Source: Streptomyces sp. HmicA12
Lineage (GTDB): Bacteria; Actinomycetota; Actinomycetes; Streptomycetales; Streptomycetaceae
Direction: 5' to 3'
NCBI RefSeq assembly: GCF_000373565.1
Contig: NZ_KB891811.1
Coordinates: 97,798 to 161,797 of the forward strand
DNA: 64,000 nt
Shown here: in pieces, positions 29,585 through 38,013 of the stretch
How the letters are laid out: each line of letters begins with the position of its first letter
Numbering within the stretch: the first letter of the stretch is position 1
Position numbers and translations under genes: made by a program
Notes under the pieces: generated by a model
What the model was told of the DNA's origin: nothing
What the model saw: the letters and a program-made list of their open reading frames with translations, nothing else
Databases searched by the model: none

Positions 29585-31081
29585 ATGACTTCTCCGCTCA
29601 CCACCGCTCCGCCCGTCCCGGATGCTTCCCCGGAGCGCTGGTCCCCTCGCCTGTGGGGGACACTGCTCGTGCTGTGCGCCGCGATGTTCCTGGACGCGCT
29701 CGACGTCTCGATGGTCGGTGTCGCGCTGCCGTCCATCGGCTCCGAGCTCGGCCTGTCGACGGCGACCCTCCAGTGGGTCGTCAGCGGCTACATCCTCGGC
29801 TACGGAGGACTGTTGCTGCTCGGCGGCCGTGCGGCCGACCTGCTCGGGCGGCGCCGCGTCTTCCTGATCGCGCTCGGCGTCTTCGCGCTCGCCTCGCTGC
29901 TCGGCGGGCTCGTCGACTCCGGCCCGCTGCTCATCGCGAGCCGCTTCATCAAGGGTCTGAGCGCCGCGTTCACGGCACCGGCCGGCCTGTCCATCATCAC
30001 GACGACGTTCGCCGAGGGCCCGGTCCGCAACCGCGCCCTGTCCATCTACACCACCTGCGCCGCCACCGGCTTCTCCATGGGCCTCGTCCTCTCCGGCCTC
30101 CTGACACAGGCCAGCTGGCGCCTGACCATGCTGCTGCCCGCGCCGATCGCGGTGATCGCGCTGCTGCTCGGCCTGAAGCTGATCCCGCACAGCTCCAAGG
30201 AGGAGAACCACCGCGGCTACGACATCCCCGGCGCCGTCACCGGCACCCTGTCGATGCTGCTCCTCGTCTTCACGGTGGTGCAGGCACCGGAGGCCGGCTG
30301 GGGCTCACCGCGCACGCTGCTCTCCTTCCTCGCCGTGGCCGTGCTCCTCGTCGCCTTCGTCCGCATCGAACGGCGCTCGCCCTCGCCACTGATCCGGCTC
30401 GGCGTGCTGCGCTCGGGTTCACAGGTGCGGGCCCAGCTCGGCGCGATGACGTTCTTCGGCAGTTACGTCAGCTTCCAGTTCCTGGCCACGCTGTACCTGC
30501 AGTCGCTGCTCGGCTGGTCGGCGCTGAGCATGGCGCTCGCGTTCCTCCCGGCGGGCGCGCTCGTCGCCCTGTCGTCGACGAAGGTCGGCTCGATCGTGGA
30601 CCGCTTCGGCACGCCCCGCGTCATCGCCGTCGGCTTCACCTTCATGGTCGTCGGCTACGCGCTCTTCCTGCGCATCAGCCTCGACCCGGTCTACGCGGCC
30701 GTCATCCTGCCCACGATGCTGCTCATCGGCGCGGCCTGCGCCCTCGTCTTCCCCTCCCTCAACATCCAGGCCACGAACGGGGTGCACGACGACGAGCAGG
30801 GCATGGTCTCGGGCCTGCTCAACACGTCCGTGCAGGTCGGCGGCGCGATCTTCCTCGCGGTGGTGACGGCCGTCGTCACCGCGAACACGCCCGCGGGGTC
30901 CTCGCCGCAAGCCGTCCTGGACAGTTTCCGTCCCGGTCTCGTGGTGGTCACGGCGGTCGCCGTGGCGGGGCTGCTGATCACCCTGACCGGGCTGCGCCCG
31001 CGCCGGACGCGCAAGACGCTCGTGGTCGCCGCGTCGGTGCCGGCCGAGGCGGACGCGGAGCACCTCGTCCTGCGCGACTGA
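29585..31081 (+). CDS. MFS exporter, EmrB/QacA (DHA2) type
   Basis: A 498-aa 14-helix drug exporter. Signatures: LCAAMFLDALDVSMVGVALP in helix 1 (motif D-like), QWVVSGYILGYGGLLLLGGR in helices 2-3, LLGRRRVFLIALGVFALASL (motif A), and ATGFSMGLVLSGLL in helix 5 (motif C, antiporter). These mark proton-driven multidrug exporters. ATG 29585 (MTSPLTTAPPVPDASP) is chosen because the preceding open frame runs through the divergent promoter and MarR gene. It is most likely repressed by the divergent MarR protein. A hairpin follows it. Confidence 0.9.
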   Translation: MTSPLTTAPPVPDASPERWSPRLWGTLLVLCAAMFLDALDVSMVGVALPSIGSELGLSTATLQWVVSGYILGYGGLLLLGGRAADLLGRRRVFLIALGVFALASLLGGLVDSGPLLIASRFIKGLSAAFTAPAGLSIITTTFAEGPVRNRALSIYTTCAATGFSMGLVLSGLLTQASWRLTMLLPAPIAVIALLLGLKLIPHSSKEENHRGYDIPGAVTGTLSMLLLVFTVVQAPEAGWGSPRTLLSFLAVAVLLVAFVRIERRSPSPLIRLGVLRSGSQVRAQLGAMTFFGSYVSFQFLATLYLQSLLGWSALSMALAFLPAGALVALSSTKVGSIVDRFGTPRVIAVGFTFMVVGYALFLRISLDPVYAAVILPTMLLIGAACALVFPSLNIQATNGVHDDEQGMVSGLLNTSVQVGGAIFLAVVTAVVTANTPAGSSPQAVLDSFRPGLVVVTAVAVAGLLITLTGLRPRRTRKTLVVAASVPAEADAEHLVLRD

Positions 31082-31106
31082 CACCGGCTCACCTTCCGCG
31101 GGGGAC

Positions 31107-31148
31107 GGGCCCCATGGTCGACGGTCGCACCTGTCGCCCATGGGGCCC
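31107..31148 (+). terminator. hairpin after the EmrB/QacA-type exporter gene
   Basis: GGGCCCCATGG (31107-31117) and CCATGGGGCCC (31138-31148) form a perfect 11-bp stem with a 20-base loop, 26 bp after the exporter stop. Confidence 0.65.
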
Positions 31149-31193
31149 GCGTTTGCGACAATCGTCCGCATGGCGCACACGGGGGGCTCAGCC

Positions 31194-31808
31194 ATGGACA
31201 CTGCACGACCACGCAGGACACAGGCCCAGCGGGACGCGATGACCGTCGAGATCGGCTTCGCCCTGTTCACCGCAGCGCTGCTGGGCGGCGCCGTGTTCGC
31301 CCTGCTGGCCCTGCCGGCACTTGTCGGCGCCGTCTCGGGCGGCGCGCGGAGCGGGCTCGTCGCGGCGGCCGGGACGGCGGGTGCGGTGGCGTTCGTCGTC
31401 CGGGTGGTACGGGTGCTGTCACGGTTCGACCGGCACGCCGCCGCCGTGGAAGAGCTCCCGGCCGTGCACAGCTCACTGATCACCCACGCGCGCTGCCTCT
31501 ACGACGACGAGTTCCGCCCCACCCCGGAGTGCGAGCTCGACCACGACGAGCGCCACTTCGTCGAGGAGCTCACCTTCGCCGACGCGGACGCTCTCATCGG
31601 CATGATGCAGGAGCTGTGCCCGCACGTGGTCGACGGCAACCTCCCCGTCTGGATCCGGAATCTGGCCTACCGACTGGCGCTGCTGCAACGACCCGACGAC
31701 CCGGCGCTGCTGCGCAGGGCCGCGGACAACCTGTGGCTGCACGGCCCGGACTGGGACGACATCGCGGCCGACCTGACGCGCCGGGCCGACGCGCTGGAAG
31801 CCACCTGA
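31194..31808 (+). CDS. small membrane protein with C-terminal soluble domain
   Basis: About 204 aa. Near the N-terminus are two membrane helices (VEIGFALFTAALLGGAVFAL and SGLVAAAGTAGAVAFVVRVV) after a short charged start TQAQRDAMTVE; this part resembles small Streptomyces membrane proteins of the DUF6332 type, though I am unsure. The rest (about residues 90-204) is a soluble, acidic domain rich in Asp/Glu/Leu with HFVEELTFADADALIGMMQE and ending in ADLTRRADALEAT; it has no motif I recognise. ATG 31194 is chosen because GGGGGG lies 8 bases upstream, but ATGs at 31140 and 31170 are also in frame. Function unknown. Confidence 0.6.
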   Translation: MDTARPRRTQAQRDAMTVEIGFALFTAALLGGAVFALLALPALVGAVSGGARSGLVAAAGTAGAVAFVVRVVRVLSRFDRHAAAVEELPAVHSSLITHARCLYDDEFRPTPECELDHDERHFVEELTFADADALIGMMQELCPHVVDGNLPVWIRNLAYRLALLQRPDDPALLRRAADNLWLHGPDWDDIAADLTRRADALEAT

Positions 31809-31853
31809 CCGACCGGGACGGCGCGCGCTCCCGCCCCGCCCCCGCCCCCGCCC

Positions 31854-32519
31854 TCAGCCGAGCCAGCCCGGCCGCACGAGCCCCGACTCGTAGGCGAGGA
31901 CGACGAGTTGGGCCCGGTCGCGGGCGCCCAGCTTGACCATCGTGCGGCTCACATGGGTCTTCGCCGTGAGCGGGCTGACGACGAGGCGCCGGGCGATCTC
32001 CTCGTTCGACAGACCGATCCCGACGAGCGCCATCACCTCCCGCTCCCGCTCGGTCAGCTCGGCCAGCGACGCGACCTCCGCGGGCTCCTTGGAACGCGCT
32101 GCGAACTCGGCGATGAGCCGCCGCGTCACCCCCGGCGACAGCAACGCGTCTCCGTGCACCACGGCCCGCACCGCACGCAGGAGTTCCTCCGGCTCGGTGT
32201 CCTTGACCAGGAAGCCGGAGGCGCCGGAGCGGATCGCCTCGAAGACGTACTCGTCCAGCTCGAAGGTGGTGAGCATGACGACCTTCACCGCCCTGAGCTC
32301 CGGGTCCTCGCCGATCCGGCGGGTCGCGGCGAGCCCGTCGAGGAGGGGCATCCGGATGTCCATCAGGACGACGTCGGGACGCAGTTCGCGCACCTGGCGC
32401 ACCGCTTCCTCCCCGTCGGCGGCCTCGCCGGCGACCTCGATGTCGCTCTGCGCGTCGAGGAGTGCCTTGAAGCCGGCGCGGACCAGCGACTGGTCGTCGG
32501 CGAGAAGTACGCGGATCAC
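31854..32519 (-). CDS. response regulator, NarL/LuxR type
   Basis: A 221-aa two-component response regulator. Receiver domain: IRVLLADDQSLVRAGF with the acidic pocket, phospho-accepting Asp in DVVLMDIRMPLLDG near residue 54, conserved Lys in GFLVKDTEP near 105. C-terminal LuxR helix-turn-helix: LTEREREVMALVGIGLSNEE then SPLTAKTHVSRTMVKLGA (about 155-200). Its ATG overlaps the TGA of the kinase gene by 4 bp, so the two are co-translated. With the MMPL transporter gene upstream it forms a likely three-gene operon; the signal is unknown. Confidence 0.92.
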   Translation of the reverse strand: MIRVLLADDQSLVRAGFKALLDAQSDIEVAGEAADGEEAVRQVRELRPDVVLMDIRMPLLDGLAATRRIGEDPELRAVKVVMLTTFELDEYVFEAIRSGASGFLVKDTEPEELLRAVRAVVHGDALLSPGVTRRLIAEFAARSKEPAEVASLAELTEREREVMALVGIGLSNEEIARRLVVSPLTAKTHVSRTMVKLGARDRAQLVVLAYESGLVRPGWLG

Positions 32520-33805
32520 CGGGGGTCCTCCGAAGGCCGGCCGGGCGGGGCGGGGGGCGCCGCCGACGGGCCGAGCGGCAGTTCGGCGACGACCCGGAAG
32601 CCGCCGTCGGGGCGTGGTCCCGCCTCGATCGTGCCACCCAGGGCGGCGGCGCGCTCGCGCATTCCCGCGAGCCCGTTCCCACTGCCGCCCGCCTCGGCGT
32701 GGCTCGCGGGCCCGTCGTCGTCGACGGTCACCGTCAACACCGCCTTACCGTAACGGAGTTGAACCCCGGCGCGCCGGGACTCCGAGTGCCGTACGACATT
32801 CGTCAGCGCCTCCTGCACGATGCGGAACGCGGCGAGATCCGCGCCCGGCGGCAGCGCCGCCCGCTCCCCGCCCGTGACGACGTCGACGGTGAGCCCGGCG
32901 CCCGCCGCCTGCTCGACCAGTTCGGGCAACCGGTCGAGACCCGGCGCCGGAGCGCGCGGCGCGTCCCCGGGCGCCCGCAGGGTGTCGAGCACCTGTCGCA
33001 CCTCCCCGAGCGCCTCCTTGCTCGCGGCCTTGATCGTGGTGAGGGCCGTACGCGCCTGCTCCGGATCGGAGTCGAGCAGGGCGAGCCCGACACCTGCCTG
33101 CACATTGATCACGGAGATGGAGTGGGCGAGCACGTCGTGCAGCTCGCGGGCGATCCGCAGCCGCTCCTCGTCGGCCCGCCTGCGCGCCGCCTGCTCCCGC
33201 TCGGCCCTCGCCTGTGCCCACTGCTCGCGCCGCACCCTGGCGAGCTCGGCGACGGCGACGACGGCGAGCACCCACGCCGCGACGATCCCCTCCTGCCCCC
33301 AGGGCGCGGGCCCGTCACCGGACGGCGGCAGATAGCGGTACAGCCAGTGCCCCACCACCGCGTGCCCCACCCAGAACACGCCGACGGCTCCCCATGCGGC
33401 GCGGCGGTGTCCCGCGACGATCGCCGAGAAGCACCCCAGCGCCACGGCGACGAAGATCGGCCCGTACGGATAGCCGGCGCCCACGTACACCATCGCGCAC
33501 AGCGCCGTGCCGAAGGCGACCGCGACCGGGTACCGCTGCCGCCACAGCAGCTGCACCCCGGACGCGAGCAGCAACAACCGAGCGAACACGTCGAGGTCGG
33601 CGCGGTCGACCTGCCCGTGCGCGGCGAAGTGGGAGCCGATCAGCACGAACGCGGTGACCAGCACCGTGGACCGCCACGGCCACCGGCCCCCGGAGGCTCC
33701 CCGCCACCACCCGGGGCGTTCGCCCGACCACAGCGGTCGCTGCCGCCACGGTGGCCCGCCCGGGGCCCGGGCCGGGCCGCCGGCCCGTTCACGCTGCTCG
33801 TCCAT
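32516..33805 (-). CDS. sensor histidine kinase, NarL-associated (HisKA_3)
   Basis: A 429-aa membrane kinase. The N-terminal half has about five helices (STVLVTAFVLIGSHFAAHG, VAFGTALCAMVYVGAGYPYG, AAWGAVGVFWVGHAVVGHW and others) with little extracellular loop, like DesK-type sensors that read the membrane. The HisKA_3 dimerisation/phosphorylation region is RIARELHDVLAHSISVIN with the phospho-His near residue 233, and the ATP-binding domain ends in GNGLAGMRERAAALGGTIEA. ATG 33805 follows the MMPL stop by 52 bp. The product should phosphorylate the overlapping response regulator. Confidence 0.92.
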   Translation of the reverse strand: MDEQRERAGGPARAPGGPPWRQRPLWSGERPGWWRGASGGRWPWRSTVLVTAFVLIGSHFAAHGQVDRADLDVFARLLLLASGVQLLWRQRYPVAVAFGTALCAMVYVGAGYPYGPIFVAVALGCFSAIVAGHRRAAWGAVGVFWVGHAVVGHWLYRYLPPSGDGPAPWGQEGIVAAWVLAVVAVAELARVRREQWAQARAEREQAARRRADEERLRIARELHDVLAHSISVINVQAGVGLALLDSDPEQARTALTTIKAASKEALGEVRQVLDTLRAPGDAPRAPAPGLDRLPELVEQAAGAGLTVDVVTGGERAALPPGADLAAFRIVQEALTNVVRHSESRRAGVQLRYGKAVLTVTVDDDGPASHAEAGGSGNGLAGMRERAAALGGTIEAGPRPDGGFRVVAELPLGPSAAPPAPPGRPSEDPR

Positions 33806-33857
33806 GTCGCCACGCTAAGGGCCACAGGCCGCGACGGGCGTCAGCCGGGCGAGGTGA

Positions 33858-36029
33858 TCACACGTACTCCCCGCGGAGTACGGGCTCCTCGGGCGTGGCC
33901 GGCTCCCGTATCCGCAGTCGGCGCAGGAAGACCGGCGCCCACCAGTTGGCACGCCCCGCGAGTCGCATCGTCACCGGGAGCAGCACGGTCCGGATGAGCG
34001 TGGCGTCGACGAGGATCGTCAGCGCCGTGCCGAGGCCGAGTTCCTTGAGGAAGACCACTCCCCCGGTGACGTACGACAGGAACGAGAACGCGAGGATCCC
34101 GGCCGCCGCGGTGATCAGCGGGGCACTGCGGCGTATGCCCTCGGCCACGGCCGCCCGGGTGTCCCCCGTCCGCTCGTGCTCCTCCTTGATCCGGGCCAGC
34201 AGGAACACCTCGTAGTCCATGGAGAGTCCGTAGGCGACGCAGAACATCAGCACCGGGATGCTTGGCTCGATCGACCCGGTCGCGGTGAATCCGAGGAGTC
34301 CGGAGAGCCGGCCCTCCTGGAACACCCACACCAGGCAGCCGAACATCACGGCCAGGCTGAGCAGATTGAGGACGGTGGCCTTCAGGGGCAGCAGGACGCT
34401 GCCGGTCATCAGAAAGAGGATCACGTACGTGGCCGCGAGGACGAGGCCGGCGGTGAGCGGCAGCCGGTCCAGGAGCGTGGCGCGGAAGTCGGTCGTCTCA
34501 CCCGGGTAGCCACCGACCAGGGCCGCCGCGGGCGCCTCGGTGCGGCGGATCCGGTCGACGAGCGCGGGCACGTCCCCGCGCATCGCCTTCTGGGTCGGTA
34601 TGACGGCGATGCGGGTGCGGGTGCCGTCGTGCGAGGTGAGTTTCGCCTGTCCGGCCGGTCCGGTGCGCTGTCCCTCGCGGTAGGCGCCGGACGGCGCGTC
34701 CACCTGGTACACACCGGGGATTCGCGACAGTCGGGACGCGTAACTCCCGCTCAGCTGCGTGGAGTTACCCGGGATGTCGAGGACGATCTGGATCGTGTCC
34801 GTGGGTTCGGCGGCGAACGTGGTGTGGACTGTCTCCGATGTCGTCCGCGACGACGTCCCCTCGGGCAGCGTCCGCTCGTCCGGCAGCCCGAACCGCAGGC
34901 CGAGTACGGGGGACGCCGCGAGCAGGAGCACGCCGACGACCGCGGCCCCGGCGAGCAGCGGCCGGCGCATGGCGGCAAGCGCGGTGCGGTGCCACAGCCC
35001 GGACGCGGCCTGCCGGGGCCGCTCCACGCGATGCCCCCAGCGAGCGAGCGCCGCCGGCAGCACGAGCACCGCGCCGGCCACCGCGGTGAGGACCACGAGG
35101 ACACCGGCGTACGCGAAGGAGCTGAGGAAGAAGAACGGGAACACCAGCAAAGCGCACAGCGACACCGCGACCGTCACGCCGCTGAAGATCACCGTCCGCC
35201 CGGCCGCGGCCGTGGCCCGCACCACCGCGTCCCGCTGGGCGTGCCCGGCCGTGCGCTCCTCCCGGTAACGGTCGATGAGGAACAGGCTGTAGTCCACGCC
35301 CAGTCCGAGTCCGAGGACGAGCGCCAGGTTCGCCGCGAACGTCGACACCTCGGTGACCTGCGCGAGCAGCCGCAGCCCCGCGAGGGTGCCGAGGACCGAG
35401 AGCAGTCCGACGCCGACGGTCAGCAGGGCCGCCATTGTGCGCCGGTAGACCAGGATCAGGAGCAGCAGCACGGCGGGCAGGGCGAAGAGCTCGGCGCGCA
35501 GGAAGTCGGTGCGGGCCTGCTCGCCGACCTGCCGGGATATTTCCTCCTGGCCTCCGACGGACACGGTCAACCGGTCCGTCCGGCGGGCCAGTTCCGGCGA
35601 GAGCGTCGCCAGCTGCTCACGCGTGTCCGTCGCGTCGCCTTCCAGCCGTACGAGGATCAGCGCACGGTCGCCCTCGACGCCCCGCAGGGCGGGGCTGCGC
35701 CGGTCCCAGTAGGAAGTGACGTCCGTGACGTGGCGGGTGCGCGCGACCTCGGCCTCCAGCGCCTTCGCCGCGGCCACGGTGCGAGGCGCGTCTATGTCGC
35801 CGTCGCGCGCGGTCACCAGGAGCGCGAGGTTCGGATTGCCGGTACCGAACTCCTCGCGCAGCACGTCGGCGGCGCGCACCGATTCCGTGCCGGGCGACGA
35901 CCAGCGGGCGAGACGGAGATCCTGCTGCGCGCCCGCGCCGTACGCGGCGAGGCCGAGGAGGACCAGGAGAGCGCCGATCAGCACGGCGCGGCTGTGCCGC
36001 ACCGCCCAACGGGCCTGCCGAGTGAGCAT
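33858..36029 (-). CDS. MMPL/RND family transporter
   Basis: About 723 aa, a typical Streptomyces MMPL protein with 12 helices in two halves: one helix near residue 17-37 (SRAVLIGALLVLLGLAAYGA), a large outside domain, a block of five helices including NLALVLGLGLGVDYSLFLID with the proton-relay Asp-Tyr, a second outside domain, and a second block with VLMFCVAYGLSMDYEVFLLA. Such proteins export lipids, siderophores or antibiotics using the proton gradient. The start may be ATG 36029 (MLTRQARWAVRHS, the usual family beginning) or ATG 36047. It is divergent from a SARP regulator across the phased repeat array and lies upstream of the kinase/regulator pair. Confidence 0.88.
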   Translation of the reverse strand: MLTRQARWAVRHSRAVLIGALLVLLGLAAYGAGAQQDLRLARWSSPGTESVRAADVLREEFGTGNPNLALLVTARDGDIDAPRTVAAAKALEAEVARTRHVTDVTSYWDRRSPALRGVEGDRALILVRLEGDATDTREQLATLSPELARRTDRLTVSVGGQEEISRQVGEQARTDFLRAELFALPAVLLLLILVYRRTMAALLTVGVGLLSVLGTLAGLRLLAQVTEVSTFAANLALVLGLGLGVDYSLFLIDRYREERTAGHAQRDAVVRATAAAGRTVIFSGVTVAVSLCALLVFPFFFLSSFAYAGVLVVLTAVAGAVLVLPAALARWGHRVERPRQAASGLWHRTALAAMRRPLLAGAAVVGVLLLAASPVLGLRFGLPDERTLPEGTSSRTTSETVHTTFAAEPTDTIQIVLDIPGNSTQLSGSYASRLSRIPGVYQVDAPSGAYREGQRTGPAGQAKLTSHDGTRTRIAVIPTQKAMRGDVPALVDRIRRTEAPAAALVGGYPGETTDFRATLLDRLPLTAGLVLAATYVILFLMTGSVLLPLKATVLNLLSLAVMFGCLVWVFQEGRLSGLLGFTATGSIEPSIPVLMFCVAYGLSMDYEVFLLARIKEEHERTGDTRAAVAEGIRRSAPLITAAAGILAFSFLSYVTGGVVFLKELGLGTALTILVDATLIRTVLLPVTMRLAGRANWWAPVFLRRLRIREPATPEEPVLRGEYV

Positions 36030-36142
36030 GGTGGGCCCTGCTTTCATGTCGAGGCGGCACTCCAGGACGGCAGCCGCGGGAACGGGTTCGGACAGGACGT
36101 GTCCGGGTGGAACGGGTCCGGCTCCCACACTCCACACCCCCG

Positions 36143-36250
36143 CTGACCAACCGCTGACCGGTCACTGACCGGGCACTGACCATGCCCTGGAAGTTCCTCT
36201 GACCGTCCGCTGGAAGAACCGCCGGAAGATTCGCTGACCGTCCGCCGGAA
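36143..36250. repeat. array of ten 6-bp direct repeats with 11-12-bp phasing before a SARP gene
   Basis: CTGACC or its relatives CTGGAA/CCGGAA start at 36143, 36154, 36165, 36176, 36187, 36199, 36210, 36222, 36234 and 36245, i.e. steps of 11,11,11,11,12,11,12,12,11. The first four are identical CTGACC copies exactly 11 bp apart. SARP regulators (ActII-ORF4, DnrI) are known to bind short direct repeats set 11 bp apart, on one face of the helix. The array lies midway between the MMPL start (about 100 bp away) and the SARP start (100 bp away). Known SARP sites usually have 2-3 units; ten is unusual. Confidence 0.75.
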
Positions 36251-36278
36251 GATCCACCGGCCGATTCACCGACTCTCC

Positions 36279-36292
36279 GGCGGAACTTCCGC
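36279..36292. promoter_or_regulatory. 13-bp palindrome before the SARP gene
   Basis: GCGGAACTTCCGC (36280-36292) is a perfect inverted repeat around a central C, 58 bp before the SARP start and next to the repeat array. It could be a separate operator or a hairpin. A GTTACT box at 36338-36343, seven bases before the ATG, may be the -10 of a leaderless SARP message. Confidence 0.35.
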
Positions 36293-36350
36293 GAACCGCC
36301 CACCGGACGGTCGATCGCACGCTCTTCCGGGCCCGCGTTACTCTCGCTGC

Positions 36351-37121
36351 ATGACTGACGTGCGCTTCGAACTCCTCGGCCCTGTCAGGGTGTTGCACGA
36401 CGCGGCAGAAGTCCCACTCGGTCCGCCGAAGCAGCGTGCCGTCCTCGCCGTGCTCCTCCTCCAGGAGGGGCGCACGATGTCGTACGGCGGACTCGTCGAA
36501 GCGGTGTGGGGCAGCACGCCCCCCGCGCAGGTGCGCAATCTCGTGCAGAAGTACGTCTCCGGTCTGCGCCGGGCACTCGCGGGGTGCCCGACCGTGTCAC
36601 TCGACTGGACCGGCACCGCCTACCGCCTGACCGGAGCGCACCCCGCCGATCTGCGCGAGCGGCGTGCCCTGATGGACGCGGCGATGGCAGCCCGGGACGC
36701 GGGCGACCTGGCCACCGCGTCCGAACTGGCCGGGCGCGCCGAGGAGTTGTGGCGCGGCGACTTCGCCGAGGGCCTCGACGCCCCGTACCTGGCGGCCGAG
36801 CGACTGCGCTGGGCGGAGAAGCGACTCAGTGTCCTGGAAGCCAGGATCGCCGGGGAACTGGAACTCGGCCGGTCCTTCGAGTACGTCCACGAACTCATCA
36901 GGCTCGTCGCCCGGCACCCCCTGCGGGAACGCCCGGTGGAGCTCCTGATGACCGCGCTCTATCGGAGCGGCCGCTCCTCCGACGCACTGCTCGCCTACGA
37001 GGACGCACGGCGCCGGATCGCCGACGCGGTCGGCGCCGATCCGGGCCCGGCACTGCGCGCCCTGCACGGGCGCATCCTGCGCCAGGACCCGGAGCTGCTC
37101 ACCGACACGGCGGCCGCCTGA
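36351..37121 (+). CDS. SARP (AfsR/DnrI/RedD) family transcriptional activator
   Basis: A 256-aa stand-alone SARP. The N-terminal OmpR-like winged helix (residues 1-95: VRFELLGPVRVLHDAAEVPL, PPKQRAVLAVLLLQEGRTMS, QVRNLVQKYVSGLRRAL) is followed by the bacterial transcriptional activation domain (about 100-248: WRGDFAEGLDAPYLAAERLRW, LIRLVARHPLRERPVELLMT, ALYRSGRSSDALLAYEDARR). SARPs activate antibiotic and other secondary-metabolite genes by recruiting RNA polymerase at 11-bp-spaced repeats. The neighbouring genes are not a biosynthetic cluster. The ATG at 36351 has no ribosome site and may be leaderless. It is divergent from the MMPL transporter gene, the probable target along with itself. Confidence 0.9.
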   Translation: MTDVRFELLGPVRVLHDAAEVPLGPPKQRAVLAVLLLQEGRTMSYGGLVEAVWGSTPPAQVRNLVQKYVSGLRRALAGCPTVSLDWTGTAYRLTGAHPADLRERRALMDAAMAARDAGDLATASELAGRAEELWRGDFAEGLDAPYLAAERLRWAEKRLSVLEARIAGELELGRSFEYVHELIRLVARHPLRERPVELLMTALYRSGRSSDALLAYEDARRRIADAVGADPGPALRALHGRILRQDPELLTDTAAA

Positions 37122-37136
37122 GCCACGTCCGCGCCG

Positions 37137-37868
37137 CTACTTCACGAGCCCGACCCCGTGGGCGAGCTGCGCCACGGCATGGTCGAAGAAGGTGGCGCGA
37201 TCCTCGACGACCCGGTTGAACTGCCCGAACAGCTCGAAGCCGACGAGCCCGTACAGCTGCGCCCACGCGGCGACCAGTGCGGCCACGGCCGCGGGCGGCA
37301 GGTCCGGCGCGAGATCGGCGGCCATCCGCTCGGCCTCGGGACGCAGTGGGGCCGGCAGCTTCGGCAGGGCCACCCCCTTGCCCTCGTACGCCTCCCGCAC
37401 CAGGCCGATGAGCAGCAGGCCGACCCGGGCCGCCGCCCTGACCGTGGTGGTCGGCGCGGTGTATCCGGGCACCGGGGAGCCGTAGATGAGGGCGTACTCG
37501 TGCGGGTGCGCCAGTGCCCAATCCCGTACCGCCCGGCACACGACGACCCATCGCTCGGCGGCGGACAGCCCGCTCTCGCGGTCGGCGTCGGCGCGTTCGG
37601 CGGCTTCGCCCAGCGAGTCGTACGCGTCGATGATGAGCGCGGTCAGCAGGTCGTCCCGGCTCGGGAAGTAGCGGTACAGGGCCGACGAGACCATGCCGAG
37701 TTCGCGGGCGACGGCGCGCAGCGAGAGCTTGGCGGCGCCGTCGGCGGCGAGCTGTCTGCGCGCCTCGTCCTTGATGGCGGCGGTGATCTCCAGCCGGGCG
37801 CGAGCGCGGACCCCTTGGGTGGTGCGCGAGGCGGCCTGCTGCGGGGATGTGCTGCGGCTCGTACTCAT
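37137..37868 (-). CDS. TetR family transcriptional regulator
   Basis: A 243-aa repressor. Helix-turn-helix domain: ARLEITAAIKDEARRQLAAD, LSLRAVARELGMVSSALYRY, FPSRDDLLTALIIDAYDSLG (residues about 24-85); the C-terminal domain is of the WHG/TetR_C type (ALAHPHEYALIYGSPVPGY). ATG 37868 (MSTSRSTSPQQ) is preferred to an ATG 12 codons upstream that lies in the operator region. It is divergent from a deazaflavin-type oxidoreductase, with a strong palindromic operator in the 145-bp gap. The SARP gene converges on it, 15 bp away. Confidence 0.9.
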   Translation of the reverse strand: MSTSRSTSPQQAASRTTQGVRARARLEITAAIKDEARRQLAADGAAKLSLRAVARELGMVSSALYRYFPSRDDLLTALIIDAYDSLGEAAERADADRESGLSAAERWVVVCRAVRDWALAHPHEYALIYGSPVPGYTAPTTTVRAAARVGLLLIGLVREAYEGKGVALPKLPAPLRPEAERMAADLAPDLPPAAVAALVAAWAQLYGLVGFELFGQFNRVVEDRATFFDHAVAQLAHGVGLVK

Positions 37869-37929
37869 GGGCACAGTGTTCCACGGACTTGGATCGGTGC
37901 ACACGATTCGGATCGGTGCACAAAAAAGA

Positions 37930-37993
37930 GAGCACTGCTCTTGTCATTGAACACCAATCTCGTGCACACTGCTCTTAAGCGAGAGCAGTGCTC
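37930..37993. promoter_or_regulatory. TetR operator: repeated GAGCA-N-TGCTC palindromes
   Basis: GAGCACTGCTC (37930-37940) and GAGCAGTGCTC (37983-37993) are perfect odd-centred palindromes and each is the reverse complement of the other. In addition CACTGCTCT (37967-37975) and AGAGCAGTG (37982-37990) form a larger inverted repeat with a 6-base spacer. The sites occupy the divergent promoter region and approach to within 20 bp of the oxidoreductase start, the normal arrangement for TetR autorepression plus repression of the neighbour. Confidence 0.75.
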
Positions 37994-38013
37994 ACACTCA
38001 CCTGGGAGTCACC

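Noticed and set aside
36143..36250. The repeat array as a CRISPR
   Set aside because: Units are 6 bp at 11-12-bp steps, without spacers of 30 bp, and there are no cas genes.
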